The notes: a model not told the origin generated them from the letters alone. A stretch of DNA of 64,000 nt from CAVVNN01 sp963749605 (GCA_963749605.1 CAVVNN010000004.1:124001-188000); one strand, 5' to 3'; positions 34,063 to 43,325 are shown, counted from the first letter of the stretch. A program made the numbers and translations.

Positions 34063-36426
34063 ATGATCGGGACCTACGCCTCGGCGGTGCTGGTCTGCGC
34101 TGCCTCGCTGCTGGTGGGGCGGGCGCTGCTCGCCTTCGCGGGACGAGGCTCCTGGTCATGGTTGGAGCCGGCGGTCGGCTTCGGCGCGATCCTCACCGCG
34201 ACCGGGGTGCTGGCGCGGGCGCCAGGGCACGGGACGACGGCGACGGTGGGGCTGGTCCTGCTCGTCGTCGCCGCCGCCGTGGCGGTGGTGCGACTTCCCT
34301 ACGCGGCGGGCGGTGCGCTGCGCCGCGGGCTGCCGGTGGCGATCGTCGTGATCGCGGTGCTCTCGATCCCGTTCGCGGTGAGCGGGCGGTGGGGGCTGCT
34401 GGGAGAGGGTTTCAACAACGACCTCGGGTTGCACCTGGCCTGGGCGGAGTGGCTGCGCAGCGGCTTCGGCCCGGCTCCGGACGCCGGCTACCCGCTTGGC
34501 CCGCACGGCCTCGCGGTCGCCGCCGCCGCGGTGCCCGGGATCGGTCTCGCCCAGGCCTTCATCGGCGAGATCTTCGCGATCGGCGTGCTGACGGCGCTGA
34601 CCGCGCTCGGCGCCCTGGGCGACCTGCGGACGGGGCGGCGCATGCTCGCCGCGACCCTGGTCGCCCTCCCCTACCTCGCCGCCTCCTACTTCGCCCAGGC
34701 CGCTTTCAAGGAGATGGCGGAGGCGCTCTTCGTGCTGGCCGTCGCGGTCGCCCTCCACGACCTCGGCCGCCGACGGGCCTCAAATACGCCTATATGGAGG
34801 GTTTTCGGCCCGTCGGCGGGAGGGTTGGGGGGGTGGGTGCGTCTTGCGCTGCCGCCGCTCGCGCTCGCCGGCGGGATCTTCTTCTCCTACAGCTTCGCCG
34901 GGCTCGCCTGGCCGGTGGCGATCGCGGGGCTGTGGGGCCTGACCCTGCCCGAGGTGCGGCGGGCGCTGGCGCCGAGCTCGCTGCTGCGCTTCCTGCTGCG
35001 GCCGGCGACACTGGTCGCGATCGTCGTCCTGGCCGGCCTCGCCTTGGCGCTCACGGTCGCTGGCCCCTTTGGCTTCGCCCACGGCTTCAACAAAGTGGCC
35101 GGAAGCAACACCTACGGCCCGATCTCGCCAATCGAGGCACTGGGAATCTGGCCGTCCTCCAACTATCGGCTCGACGCCCCCGGCGGCGCGCAGCTGACCG
35201 GGCTGGCGGGGGCGGTCGCGGCGCTGGCGCTGCTGGTCGGGGTCGCCTGGTGGGTGCGGCGGCGCGACCTGGCGGTGCCGATCGCACTCGGCGCCTGCAC
35301 CGCGCTCTACCTCTTCTCGCTGCCGTTCAGCGGCGATTACTCGCGGGCAAAGGCGCTGATGATCGCGGCGCCGCTGGCGATGCTGCTCGCGCTGCGGCCG
35401 CTGCTGGTCGAGCTCGGCAGGGGGGCGCCATTGCGGCGGCTCGCCTGGGGCGCGCTCGCCGTCGCCTTCGTCGGGGGCGCGCTCTACTCGAGCTTCCTCG
35501 CTCTGCGCGACGCGCCGGTCGGGCCGCCGGGACACGGGGCCGAGCTGCGCGCCTTCCTGCCGATCGTGCACGGGAAGCCGGTGCTCTACGCGGGGCAGGA
35601 CCGCTACGCCGCCTACGAGCTGCTCGGCGCCGACACCCACGTGCCGCTGGTCGAGTTCCCCGACAACGAGGTCAGTCAGAACCCCGAGAAGCCGTTCGAC
35701 ACCGGCGACGCCTACAGCCCGATCGACTTCGACTCCTTCTCCCGCGGAACCCTCGACCGCTTCCGGTACGTGATCACCGGGCGGGCGGCCTGGAACAGCC
35801 AAGCGCCGGTCAACTTCCGGCGGATCGCCGCCACCCCGTCCTTCCTGCTGTGGGAACGGACCGGGTTGACGCCGCCCGACCGCCATGTGCTGCTGGAGGG
35901 GACCGAAGCCGGGGTGCGGGCCGACTGCGCCGCGCCGGAGATCCGCATCCTCACCTCGAACCCGGGGCGCGCCTCGCTGTTCCCGGCGCAGGCGCTCGGC
36001 GCGAAAGCCCGCTGGGGCGGCGGCAGCGTGCTCGGCGCCGGCGAGACCGCGTCGCAGACGCTGAACCTGCCTGCGGGCCGCTGGTACCTCTCGCTCCAGT
36101 ACTTCTCCCCCTTCGGTCTCACCCTCTCGGCGCCCGGTTTCACCGAACCGTTGAAGCCGGCTCTCGACGGCCAGCGCCCCAACTCGATCAGCCTCGCCAA
36201 CAACGGCCAGTTCTGGCCGGCGGGCCGCTACGAGAGCACGGGCGGTCCGGTCGAGTTCACGATCTCCACCGCCAAGGCGAGCACCCTGCAGGAACTGAGC
36301 GGCTACGACGGCAAGGCCTACCTGGGAGCCCTGGTCGCAGTGCCGGCGCGGCCGCACCGCATCGTGCCTCTCTCGAAGGCCTGTGGGGGCTGGATCGACT
36401 GGTACGAATCCCCCCAAGCACCCTGA
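34063..36426 (+). CDS. large polytopic membrane protein, GT-C-like, unknown
   Basis: A 787-residue protein with about 12 TM helices in residues 1-480, then an extracytoplasmic C-terminal region of about 290 residues. The layout, with FNNDLGLHLAWAEWLRSGFG in the first large loop (an acidic loop after TM3-4), is like GT-C polyprenyl-phosphate-sugar glycosyltransferases and arabinosyltransferases. The C-terminal part has a jelly-roll-like pattern (ASQTLNLPAGRWYLSLQYFS). The family is not recognised with confidence. The gene probably shares a transcript with the upstream MBL-fold gene. Confidence 0.6.
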   Translation: MIGTYASAVLVCAASLLVGRALLAFAGRGSWSWLEPAVGFGAILTATGVLARAPGHGTTATVGLVLLVVAAAVAVVRLPYAAGGALRRGLPVAIVVIAVLSIPFAVSGRWGLLGEGFNNDLGLHLAWAEWLRSGFGPAPDAGYPLGPHGLAVAAAAVPGIGLAQAFIGEIFAIGVLTALTALGALGDLRTGRRMLAATLVALPYLAASYFAQAAFKEMAEALFVLAVAVALHDLGRRRASNTPIWRVFGPSAGGLGGWVRLALPPLALAGGIFFSYSFAGLAWPVAIAGLWGLTLPEVRRALAPSSLLRFLLRPATLVAIVVLAGLALALTVAGPFGFAHGFNKVAGSNTYGPISPIEALGIWPSSNYRLDAPGGAQLTGLAGAVAALALLVGVAWWVRRRDLAVPIALGACTALYLFSLPFSGDYSRAKALMIAAPLAMLLALRPLLVELGRGAPLRRLAWGALAVAFVGGALYSSFLALRDAPVGPPGHGAELRAFLPIVHGKPVLYAGQDRYAAYELLGADTHVPLVEFPDNEVSQNPEKPFDTGDAYSPIDFDSFSRGTLDRFRYVITGRAAWNSQAPVNFRRIAATPSFLLWERTGLTPPDRHVLLEGTEAGVRADCAAPEIRILTSNPGRASLFPAQALGAKARWGGGSVLGAGETASQTLNLPAGRWYLSLQYFSPFGLTLSAPGFTEPLKPALDGQRPNSISLANNGQFWPAGRYESTGGPVEFTISTAKASTLQELSGYDGKAYLGALVAVPARPHRIVPLSKACGGWIDWYESPQAP

Positions 36427-36457
36427 CCGGCGCATATCGGCGTCCTCGGCTCATTGG

Positions 36458-36474
36458 GCGTGCAGAGAGCACGC
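36458..36474. terminator. hairpin GCGTGC-agaga-GCACGC between convergent genes
   Basis: A perfect 6-bp stem with a 5-base loop lies in the 77-base gap between the convergent large membrane protein and desaturase genes. There is no U-tract on either strand, so termination is plausible from position rather than proven. Confidence 0.35.
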
Positions 36475-36503
36475 GGCGCTCCCCGCGTCCTTGATCTGCT
36501 TGG

Positions 36504-37430
36504 TCAGGCGGCCTTGGAAGCCAGGCGGTCCGGGCTTACCCGGACGACATCCCAGACGAGGCCCAAGCGCTCGAGGGTGTCGATCACCACTGCAGAGAGG
36601 TCGAACTGGTAGCGGCCGAGGCCATGGATGGCTGAGGTGGGGAAGGCGTGGTGGTTGTTGTGCCAGGCCTCGCCGAAGGTGGGGATGGCGATCAGGGCAA
36701 GGTTGCGCGACTCGTCGGCGGTCTCGAAATCGCGGTTGCCGAAGACGTGGCAGAGCGAGTTGATGCTGTAGGTGAAGTGATGCAGGACGAAGACCCGGAC
36801 CAGGCCGCCCCAGAGCAGGCCGGTGACCGCGGCGAAGAGGGTGCCGCCGATCACCCAGCCCCGCGCGAAGGGGATCAAGAGCCCGAGGATCGCCCAGTAG
36901 ATGAAGGTGCGGTCGATCCAGCTGATCACGGGGTCCTTCATCAGGTCCGGCGCGAAGCGTTCCCTGTTGCCGCGCTGGGTGTGGATGAACAGCCACCCCA
37001 TATGGGCGTGGAAGAGGCCGCGCAGGGCGCCGCCGAGGCCGTGGCCGTGGTCGACGTGGGGGCTGTGGGGGTCCCCTTTTTCGTCGGAGAAGGCGTGGTG
37101 CTTGCGGTGGTCGGCGACCCAGGAGATGACCGGCCCCTCGATCGCCGCCGAGCCGAGGATCGCCAGCAGGCCGTGCAGCCAGCGCTTCGCCTTGAAGCTG
37201 CGGTGGGTGAGGTGACGGTGGAAGCCGACCGTGATTCCCAGCCCGGTGAGGACGTACATGCCGACGAAGAGGAAGACGTCGCTCCAGTGCAGCGCCCTTC
37301 CCCAGACCTGCCAGGCGGCGAAGCCGATCGCGATGAACGGGATCAGGGTGACGAGGCCGGTGATGATCCGGTCGCGGGTCTCGTTCGCGACGGGCTGGAT
37401 GTCAGAGGGGAGAGGGCCGGCGCCTGCCAT
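36504..37430 (-). CDS. membrane fatty acid (acyl-CoA) desaturase
   Basis: A 308-residue integral-membrane di-iron desaturase that introduces a double bond in acyl chains, probably delta-9. The three histidine boxes are GFHRHLTHRSF (HxxxxH), VADHRKHHAFSD (HxxHH) and EAWHNNHHAFPTSA (HxxHH). Four TM helices are present (LIPFIAIGFAAWQVW, VFLFVGMYVLTGLGITV, FIYWAILGLLIPFA, GTLFAAVTGLLWGGLV). ATG 37430 is chosen as the first Met before the family's N-terminus. It diverges from the cyclopropane synthase gene across 71 bases, and both act on membrane fatty acids. Confidence 0.94.
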   Translation of the reverse strand: MAGAGPLPSDIQPVANETRDRIITGLVTLIPFIAIGFAAWQVWGRALHWSDVFLFVGMYVLTGLGITVGFHRHLTHRSFKAKRWLHGLLAILGSAAIEGPVISWVADHRKHHAFSDEKGDPHSPHVDHGHGLGGALRGLFHAHMGWLFIHTQRGNRERFAPDLMKDPVISWIDRTFIYWAILGLLIPFARGWVIGGTLFAAVTGLLWGGLVRVFVLHHFTYSINSLCHVFGNRDFETADESRNLALIAIPTFGEAWHNNHHAFPTSAIHGLGRYQFDLSAVVIDTLERLGLVWDVVRVSPDRLASKAA

Positions 37431-37501
37431 CGGCCACCGATCATACGGCCCGACTCCACCGAAAGGTGTCACATGGGCCGACGGGAGGTAGGGTGCGGGC
37501 G

Positions 37502-38711
37502 ATGGCGTTTGCCAGGACCGCGCCGCTGCGGCACGAGATCGAGAGCGCGGATTCCGGAGAGGCCGTTTGCGGTCGAGTTCTGGGACGGTACGACGCTTCC
37601 CTCCACCTCCGGCGACGGCCCCACCTTCCAGGTTCGCTCGCCGCTCGCCGCCGCTCATGTGCTGAGAGCGCCAGGCCAGCTCGGCCTCGGCCGCGCCTAC
37701 GTCAGCGGCGAGATCGAGGTCGACGACATCGACGCGGTGATCGCGTTGCTCGACAGCTGGAAGCCGCCGGCGCTGGACCGCGCCGACAAGCGGGCGCTGC
37801 TGCTGGGCGCCGTGCGCGCCGCCGGACTGACGAAGCCGCCGCGGCGCCCCGCCGCCGAGCTGCGCCCCAGCGGCCGCCGCCACAGCAAGGAGCGCGACGC
37901 CCGCGCCGTCCGTCACCACTACGACGTCTCCAACGAGTTCTTCTCGCTCTTCCTCGACGAGTCGACCACCTACAGCTGCGCGGTCTTCTCCCGCGGGGCG
38001 ACGACGCTGGAGGAGGCGCAGGAAGAGAAGCTGGAGATGGTCGCCCGCAAGCTGGAGCTGAAGGAGGGCGACCGGGTGCTCGACGTCGGCTGCGGCTGGG
38101 GCAGCTTCCCGCTCTGGGCGGCAACCAGGCACGGAGCCAGCGTGGTCGGGATCACCCTCTCGCCGCCGCAGGCCGAACGGGCGCGGAAGCGGGCCGAGGA
38201 GGCCGGCGTCGCCGACCGGGTCGAGATCCGCGTGACGGACTATCGCGACCTCGCCGGCGAGCGCTTCGACGCGATCGCCAGCATCGGCATGGTCGAGCAC
38301 GTCGGCGCCGCTCAGATAGACGTCTACGCGCGTACTCTCGCCGGGCTGCTGGAGCCGGGCGGGCGGCTGCTCAACCACGGCATCGCCCGCCTCCGCCATA
38401 GCGACGACGAGGCGGGGCCGTTCTCTGAGCGCTACGTCTTCCCCGACGCCGCGCCGCTGCACCTCTCGCGGGTGCTGCTGGCGCTGGAACGGGCCGGCTT
38501 CGTCACCCGCCACGTCGAGGAGTTCGGCGCCGACTACGCCGAGACCCTGCGTCACTGGGCGCGGCGGCTGGACGAAAACCTCGACCGCGCCATCCAGCTG
38601 GCCGGCCCCGAACGCGTCCGGGTCTGGCGCCTCTACCTGCGCGCCGCCCGCAACGGCTTCGAGAGCGGCTTCACCTCGATCTACCAGGCCCGCTGCGTAC
38701 AGGCCGGCTGA
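37502..38711 (+). CDS. cfa: cyclopropane-fatty-acyl-phospholipid synthase-like methyltransferase, frameshifted near 37550
   Basis: 402 residues after removing one surplus G at 37549-37550, which joins MAFARTAPLRHEIESA to IPERPFAVEFWDGTTLPS. The N-terminal lipid-binding domain is followed by HHYDVSNEFFSLFLDESTTY, continuing SCAVF. The SAM-binding loop is VLDVGCGWGSFPLWAA, followed by GITLSPPQAERA and SIGMVEHVG. It methylates cis double bonds in phospholipid acyl chains to cyclopropane rings in this family; mycolic-acid-type variants are another option. A GGGAGG ribosome site precedes ATG 37502. It is divergent from the desaturase, which can supply its unsaturated substrate. Confidence 0.88.
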
Positions 38712-38718
38712 CGCCGAC

Positions 38719-39384
38719 CTATACGGGGAATCCAGAGGAAACATCTTCGAGCGCCCAGTCGGCGCCGGCCTCTCGCAGCTGCTCGACCGTGAAGTTGCCC
38801 GTCGCCACTCCCACCACCTGTATGCCGGCGCCGTGGCCGGCGGCCACGTCGCGGGGGGTGTCGCCGACGGAGATGCTGGCGCCGTCGGCGAGCACGCCGC
38901 CGGAGACGAACCTGCCTCTTTCCAGGGCGCAGCGGGTCAGCTCGGCGCGCTCGTTCGAGTCCGAGCCATAGCCGCCGAAGGAGAAGAAGCGGTTGAGGCC
39001 GGCTCGGGCGAGCTTGATGTGGGCGGCGGCCTCGATGTTGCCGGTGGTGAGGCCGAGGAGGTGGCCGGCGTCGACGAGGCGCTCCACCAGCTCTTCGATC
39101 CCGGGCATCACGCGGTAGCCGTCGGACTCGTCTATGGCGTCGGAGAGGTGGCGCAGGTAGTGGGCCATCGCCGTGGCGAGCTCGCGGCGATCGGGATCGC
39201 GGCCGAGGATGTTGCGCAGGGCCACACGACCGACCTCGGGATCGGTCATCCCCGACTCGGTCACCTCGCGAATGTCGAGAGGCGCGCCGTGCAACTCCTC
39301 GAAGGCGCGTCGCCAGGCGATCGCGCCGGCGCCTCCGGTGGTGATCAGGGTGCCGTCGATGTCGAAGAGAACCGCCTCGATCAT
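38719..39384 (-). CDS. HAD-superfamily phosphatase (phosphoglycolate-phosphatase-like)
   Basis: A 221-residue HAD hydrolase. Motif I is AVLFDIDGTLITTGGAG (nucleophile and acid Asp). Motif II is LLGLTTGNIEAAA, and motif IV is ISVGDTPRDVAAGHGAG. An alpha-helical cap lies between motifs I and II. The pattern matches phosphoglycolate-phosphatase-like members; the true substrate is not known. Its ATG directly abuts the stop of the upstream HYDIN-type gene with no spacer, so it depends on that transcript. Confidence 0.88.
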   Translation of the reverse strand: MIEAVLFDIDGTLITTGGAGAIAWRRAFEELHGAPLDIREVTESGMTDPEVGRVALRNILGRDPDRRELATAMAHYLRHLSDAIDESDGYRVMPGIEELVERLVDAGHLLGLTTGNIEAAAHIKLARAGLNRFFSFGGYGSDSNERAELTRCALERGRFVSGGVLADGASISVGDTPRDVAAGHGAGIQVVGVATGNFTVEQLREAGADWALEDVSSGFPV

Positions 39385-40848
39385 CTATCCAGCGACTTGA
39401 CGCGCACCGCGCAAGGCTACCCGGTGGCGAGTGGCCCCCCGCGTCTTGCCGCGCCGCGGCCGGTGTCGCGCGGGCGTGCCTCGGCCGCTGAGCGACGCGG
39501 TGAAGGCGCCGGCGTCGCTGTCGATGCGGAGCGTGGCCGCCTTCGCCCCCTTGCTGTCGGGGGCGAAGCGAACTCGGAGCCGGCATTCCTCTCCGGCTCC
39601 GAGCGTGACCCCGGTGCAGGTGTTGCCGGCGAGGACGAACTGGTCGAGGTTGGCCCCGGCAATGACGGCGACGCCGAGGTCGAGCGACGTGCTTCCCTCG
39701 TTGCGGACCGCGAACAGGCGTCTGTGGCTCTTGGTGCCGGCTGCCCGGGGTCCGAAGTTGAAACCGGGGGGCGCGAGGGTCACCGCGGCAGCGACGCCCT
39801 CGCCGGTCAGCGTGACCTGGGTACCGCTGTTCGTGTCGCTGAGGAAGGACAGCTTCGCGGTCTTGGCGCCGGCGCCGACCGGGGCGAAGCTGACGTGGGC
39901 GGTGCAGCTCGCGGCGGGTTCCAGGGGCGCGACGGTGCAGCTCTCGTCGAGCAGGCGGAAGCTGCCGGCGTCGCCGCCACCGATGGCGCCGATGAAGTAG
40001 GCGGGGGCGGCGATATTGCCCGAGTTCGTCAGGGTGATTGTGCGGATGGCCCCGGTGACGCCGACCGTCGCCGCGCCGAAGTCGGCCGGGTTCGGGGAGC
40101 CTTCGACTATGGGCTGCCCGCCGACTCCCGTCAGGTCTGCGGTGAAGAACACGCCGTTCGCGCTTACCCGTGCTTGGGCCGAGTAGGCGACCGGGTCGTG
40201 GGGGCTGAAGTGGACCTGCAGCGAGCAACTTTCGCTGGGGTTCAGCAAGCGAGCGAAGCAATCGCTGGCGCCGATGAAGAAGGCGCTGGAGCCGGGACCG
40301 GCGATATCGGGGCTTTCGACCGGCACGGAGGCTTCGCCGGTATTGGTCACCTGGAAGCCGGTTTCTTGTTCGGAGTCGACCGGCTGGACGCCAAAGTCGT
40401 AGCTTTCGGGAACGAAAGCGAGCTGGGCAGGTACGCCGATGCCGGAGAGCGCCAGGGTCTGTTCCGATCCTCCGTTGAGGTGGAGGCTGAGCATTGCCTG
40501 CTTTTCGCCGTCGCTGCTCGGCACGAAGGTGACCCCGAGCGTGCAGTGCTGGGCTGTGGCGAGGTTCCCGGCGCAGCTGCCCCCGTTGAGGTTGAAGTCC
40601 GCTGAGTCAGGGCCTTCGACGACGATCGTTTCGATCGAGACTTCTTCTTCGCCTTCGTTGGTGACTTCAAATTCCTGCGATGGCGAGCTGCTCCCCGTGG
40701 TCGTTTTCGGAAAGGTCCCAGAGGAGGGCGAGAACGTCAGCGACGCCGCAAGGCTCGAGGCGGGAAGGGCCAGCGTGGCGAGGGCTAGCGCGAGGAGGGA
40801 GAGGACGACGGTGCCGATCGGGCTCGGCAGGGTGCGGAGTTTGGACAT
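39385..40848 (-). CDS. secreted choice-of-anchor D (ASPM-SPD-2-Hydin-like) repeat protein
   Basis: A 487-residue exported protein with signal peptide GTVVLSLLALALATLALPAS. Four tandem Ig-like repeats of about 105 residues follow. Each carries an FGxxxVG...(I/V)TxTNxG-type start (seen as FGAATVGVTGAIRTITLTNS) and a paired-Cys loop such as CAGNLATAQHCTLGVTFVPS. Each ends SLTG/LSGxG. The C-terminus is a short Arg/Lys-rich tail (RHRPRRGKTRGATRHR), which may hold the protein to anionic wall polymers. No enzyme domain is seen. Linkage to a cytoplasmic HAD phosphatase is unexplained. Confidence 0.8.
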   Translation of the reverse strand: MSKLRTLPSPIGTVVLSLLALALATLALPASSLAASLTFSPSSGTFPKTTTGSSSPSQEFEVTNEGEEEVSIETIVVEGPDSADFNLNGGSCAGNLATAQHCTLGVTFVPSSDGEKQAMLSLHLNGGSEQTLALSGIGVPAQLAFVPESYDFGVQPVDSEQETGFQVTNTGEASVPVESPDIAGPGSSAFFIGASDCFARLLNPSESCSLQVHFSPHDPVAYSAQARVSANGVFFTADLTGVGGQPIVEGSPNPADFGAATVGVTGAIRTITLTNSGNIAAPAYFIGAIGGGDAGSFRLLDESCTVAPLEPAASCTAHVSFAPVGAGAKTAKLSFLSDTNSGTQVTLTGEGVAAAVTLAPPGFNFGPRAAGTKSHRRLFAVRNEGSTSLDLGVAVIAGANLDQFVLAGNTCTGVTLGAGEECRLRVRFAPDSKGAKAATLRIDSDAGAFTASLSGRGTPARHRPRRGKTRGATRHRVALRGARQVAG

Positions 40849-40926
40849 GTGGATTCATCGAGCGCAAACGACTCCCTCCTTTGCGCCGGATGAGTTCGCT
40901 CATACAAGCGTTGAAGATGACGCCTG

Positions 40927-41931
40927 TCAGCGCTCGCCCTCGAGCAGGTCGCGCTGGGTCAGCCAGTAGAGCAGGCCCAGGGCGGGGAGGACGAGGACCG
41001 CGGCGGCGATGAAGACGGCGATCACGGTGCCGAGGGTGTCGGCAGGCGCAGCCGACTGGGTGATCTTCAGCGATGTCGGCAGCAGGTAGGGGAACTGGGC
41101 GACGCCCCAACCCCAGATGACCGCGACGACGGCCCCGCCGGCAAGCGGGCGCAGCGCCAGCCGCGCGCCGCGCAGGAGGGCGATCAGCAGGCCGATCCCG
41201 CAGAGGGCGGAGAGGACCACCAGCGGCAGGCCCTGGTCGGTGAGACGGTCGAAGATGTAGCGGGCTTCGGCGTGGAGCTCGACCAGGCCGGCCGCAGCCG
41301 CGGCGCCGGCGAAGAGCGCCGCCGCCAGGGCGCGACGGACGAAGTAGCGCTCGAGGCCCTCGTCCCCGGCGCGGCGGGCGTCGCCGACGAGGAAGACGGC
41401 GGCGAGATAGGCGCCGGTGGCGACGAACATCGCCCCGGTCAGCAGCGGCAGCGGCCCCGTCCAGCTCGAGAATGGGGCGCCGTCGCCGCTCGCGGGGACG
41501 TTGCCGGCGGCGATCGCGCCGACCACGGTGCCCATGAAGAACGGGGTCAGCACCGAGGAGAGGGCGAAGGTCGCCCCCGCCGCCCGCCGCCCCGACAACC
41601 CCTCGATCGACTTGCGGAAGGCAAAGCCGGAGCCGCGCAGGACGATCCCAACCGCAGCCAGCGCAAGCGGCACGTACAGCGTCGTCATCACGGCGCTGAA
41701 GGCTGGCGGGAAGGCGGTCCAGAGGACGACGAGAATGAAGATCAGCCAAACGTGGTTGGCCTCCCAGACGGGGGTCAGCGAGCGCTGGATCAGCGCCCGC
41801 GGCCGCTCCCCCTTCTCGGCGCCGCCGGCGATGAGGTCCCAGAGGCCGCCACCGAAGTCGGCGCCGCCGAAGAGCGCGTAGAAGGTCGCCCCGACCCAGA
41901 GGATTCCGGCGACGATGTCGGCGCGGGTCAC
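40927..41931 (-). CDS. cydB: cytochrome bd ubiquinol/menaquinol oxidase subunit II
   Basis: A 334-residue, about eight-TM subunit II of cytochrome bd. It begins DIVAGILWVGATFYALFGGA with DFGGGLWDL, and continues LTPVWEANHVWLIFILVVLW, both family hallmarks. Other helices include GWGVAQFPYLLPTSLKI. The start GTG 41931 overlaps the cydA stop (GTGA). It is the last gene of tkt-tal-pgi-cydA-cydB. cydCD are not in the window. Confidence 0.95.
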   Translation of the reverse strand: MTRADIVAGILWVGATFYALFGGADFGGGLWDLIAGGAEKGERPRALIQRSLTPVWEANHVWLIFILVVLWTAFPPAFSAVMTTLYVPLALAAVGIVLRGSGFAFRKSIEGLSGRRAAGATFALSSVLTPFFMGTVVGAIAAGNVPASGDGAPFSSWTGPLPLLTGAMFVATGAYLAAVFLVGDARRAGDEGLERYFVRRALAAALFAGAAAAAGLVELHAEARYIFDRLTDQGLPLVVLSALCGIGLLIALLRGARLALRPLAGGAVVAVIWGWGVAQFPYLLPTSLKITQSAAPADTLGTVIAVFIAAAVLVLPALGLLYWLTQRDLLEGER

Positions 41932-43325
41932 GGTCCTCCCCCCGGGAGCGGCGCCGGCGGAGCGTAGGGCGTTCCACCCTCCGGCTCCTCCTCGCCCTCG
42001 CGCCAGCGGCGCGACATCGAGCGCAGGACGAGGATCGCGACCGTTCCGATCGCCCCGTAGAGAAGCAGCACCAGGGCGAAGCTGAACCAGATTCCCTGCG
42101 CCTCGGTGACCGCTGCGGAGGTTCGCATGTAGCCCTGCACGATCCAGGGCTGGCGCCCGACCTCGGTGACGATCCAGCCGCACCAGAGGGCGAGGACCGC
42201 CCCGGCCCCCGAGATCGCCACCGCGCGCAGGAACCAGGGCGTCTTCGGGATGTCCCGGCGCCGCCACCAGACGAAGGCGAGCCAGGCGCCGAGGGCGAGC
42301 AGGGCGGTGCCGATCCCGACCATGGCGTCGAAGGAGAGGTGCAGGAGCGTGTTCGCGGGCGGCCGTTCGCCAGCCGGGATGCTCTTCAGGCCGACCACCT
42401 TGGTGTCGGCGCTGAAGCCGACCAGGAAGGAGTCGAGGTCCGGGATCGGGATCGCCGCCTTCACCCCGTCCGAGGTGCAGATGCCGCCGACGTACTCGGT
42501 CTGGTGGCCGCCGGTTTTCTGGACGCACTCCATGCCGGCGAACTTGGCCGGCTGGCGGTCGGCGACCGCGCGGGCCGCGGTGTCGCCGACGAAGAGCTGG
42601 ATCGGGGTCGCGACGAGGCCGATCGTCAGCGGGATAAGCAAGCCCAGCCGGTGCAGGCGGTCGCGCCTGCCCTTCAGCATCCCGGCGGCGTAGACCGAGG
42701 CGACGAGGAAGCCGACGACCATGTAGGCGGCGAGGATCATGTGCGGCGTCTCGTAGCCCGTCGCCGGGTTGAAGAGGACCTTGAGCGGATCGGTCTCGAC
42801 AACCCTGCCGGCGCCGTTCAGGGTGAAGCCCTGCGGCTGGTTCATCCACGAGTTGGCGGCGACCACGGCGAAGGCGCCGCCGATGCCGGTGACGACCATC
42901 GGCACACCCGACCAGAAGTGCGCCCAGCCGCTGAGCCGCTTCCAGCCGTAGATGTAGATCGCCAGGAAGATCGCCTCGGTGAAGAAGAAGAGCCCCTCGA
43001 TCGCGAAGGCGATGCCGAAGGCGGCGCCGAAGCGGTCCATGAAGCGCGGCCAGAGCAACCCGAACTCGAAGCTGAGCACGGTGCCGGTGACGGCGCCGAC
43101 GGCGAAGGTCACCGCCATCGCCTTCGACCAGCGCCGCGCCAGCTCCATCGCATCGTCGTCCCCCCGTTTCAGCGCGATGTAGTTGGCGATCAGGATCGTC
43201 GCCGGCAGGGCGACGCCGAGGCAGGAGAGGACGATGTGGAAGCCGAGCGTGAAGGCCATCTGCTCGCGCGCGGCGAGCAGGTTCGATGCCGACGCTGCCA
43301 GCGGGAGCGGGTCGAGCGAGGGCAC
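41928..43325 (-). CDS. cydA: cytochrome bd oxidase subunit I
   Basis: The 465-residue catalytic subunit, carrying haems b558, b595 and d. It oxidises quinol and reduces O2 with high affinity. The haem-ligand helix AFTLGFHIVLSCLGVALP, the Gln-loop-proximal helices and TEVGRQPWIVQGYMRTS (GRQPW) are present. The Q-loop is short, as in Gram-positive bd oxidases. The start GTG 43325 lies 2 bases after the pgi stop; upstream in-frame sequence is pgi antisense-like. It is translationally coupled to both neighbours. Confidence 0.95.
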   Translation of the reverse strand: MPSLDPLPLAASASNLLAAREQMAFTLGFHIVLSCLGVALPATILIANYIALKRGDDDAMELARRWSKAMAVTFAVGAVTGTVLSFEFGLLWPRFMDRFGAAFGIAFAIEGLFFFTEAIFLAIYIYGWKRLSGWAHFWSGVPMVVTGIGGAFAVVAANSWMNQPQGFTLNGAGRVVETDPLKVLFNPATGYETPHMILAAYMVVGFLVASVYAAGMLKGRRDRLHRLGLLIPLTIGLVATPIQLFVGDTAARAVADRQPAKFAGMECVQKTGGHQTEYVGGICTSDGVKAAIPIPDLDSFLVGFSADTKVVGLKSIPAGERPPANTLLHLSFDAMVGIGTALLALGAWLAFVWWRRRDIPKTPWFLRAVAISGAGAVLALWCGWIVTEVGRQPWIVQGYMRTSAAVTEAQGIWFSFALVLLLYGAIGTVAILVLRSMSRRWREGEEEPEGGTPYAPPAPLPGGGP

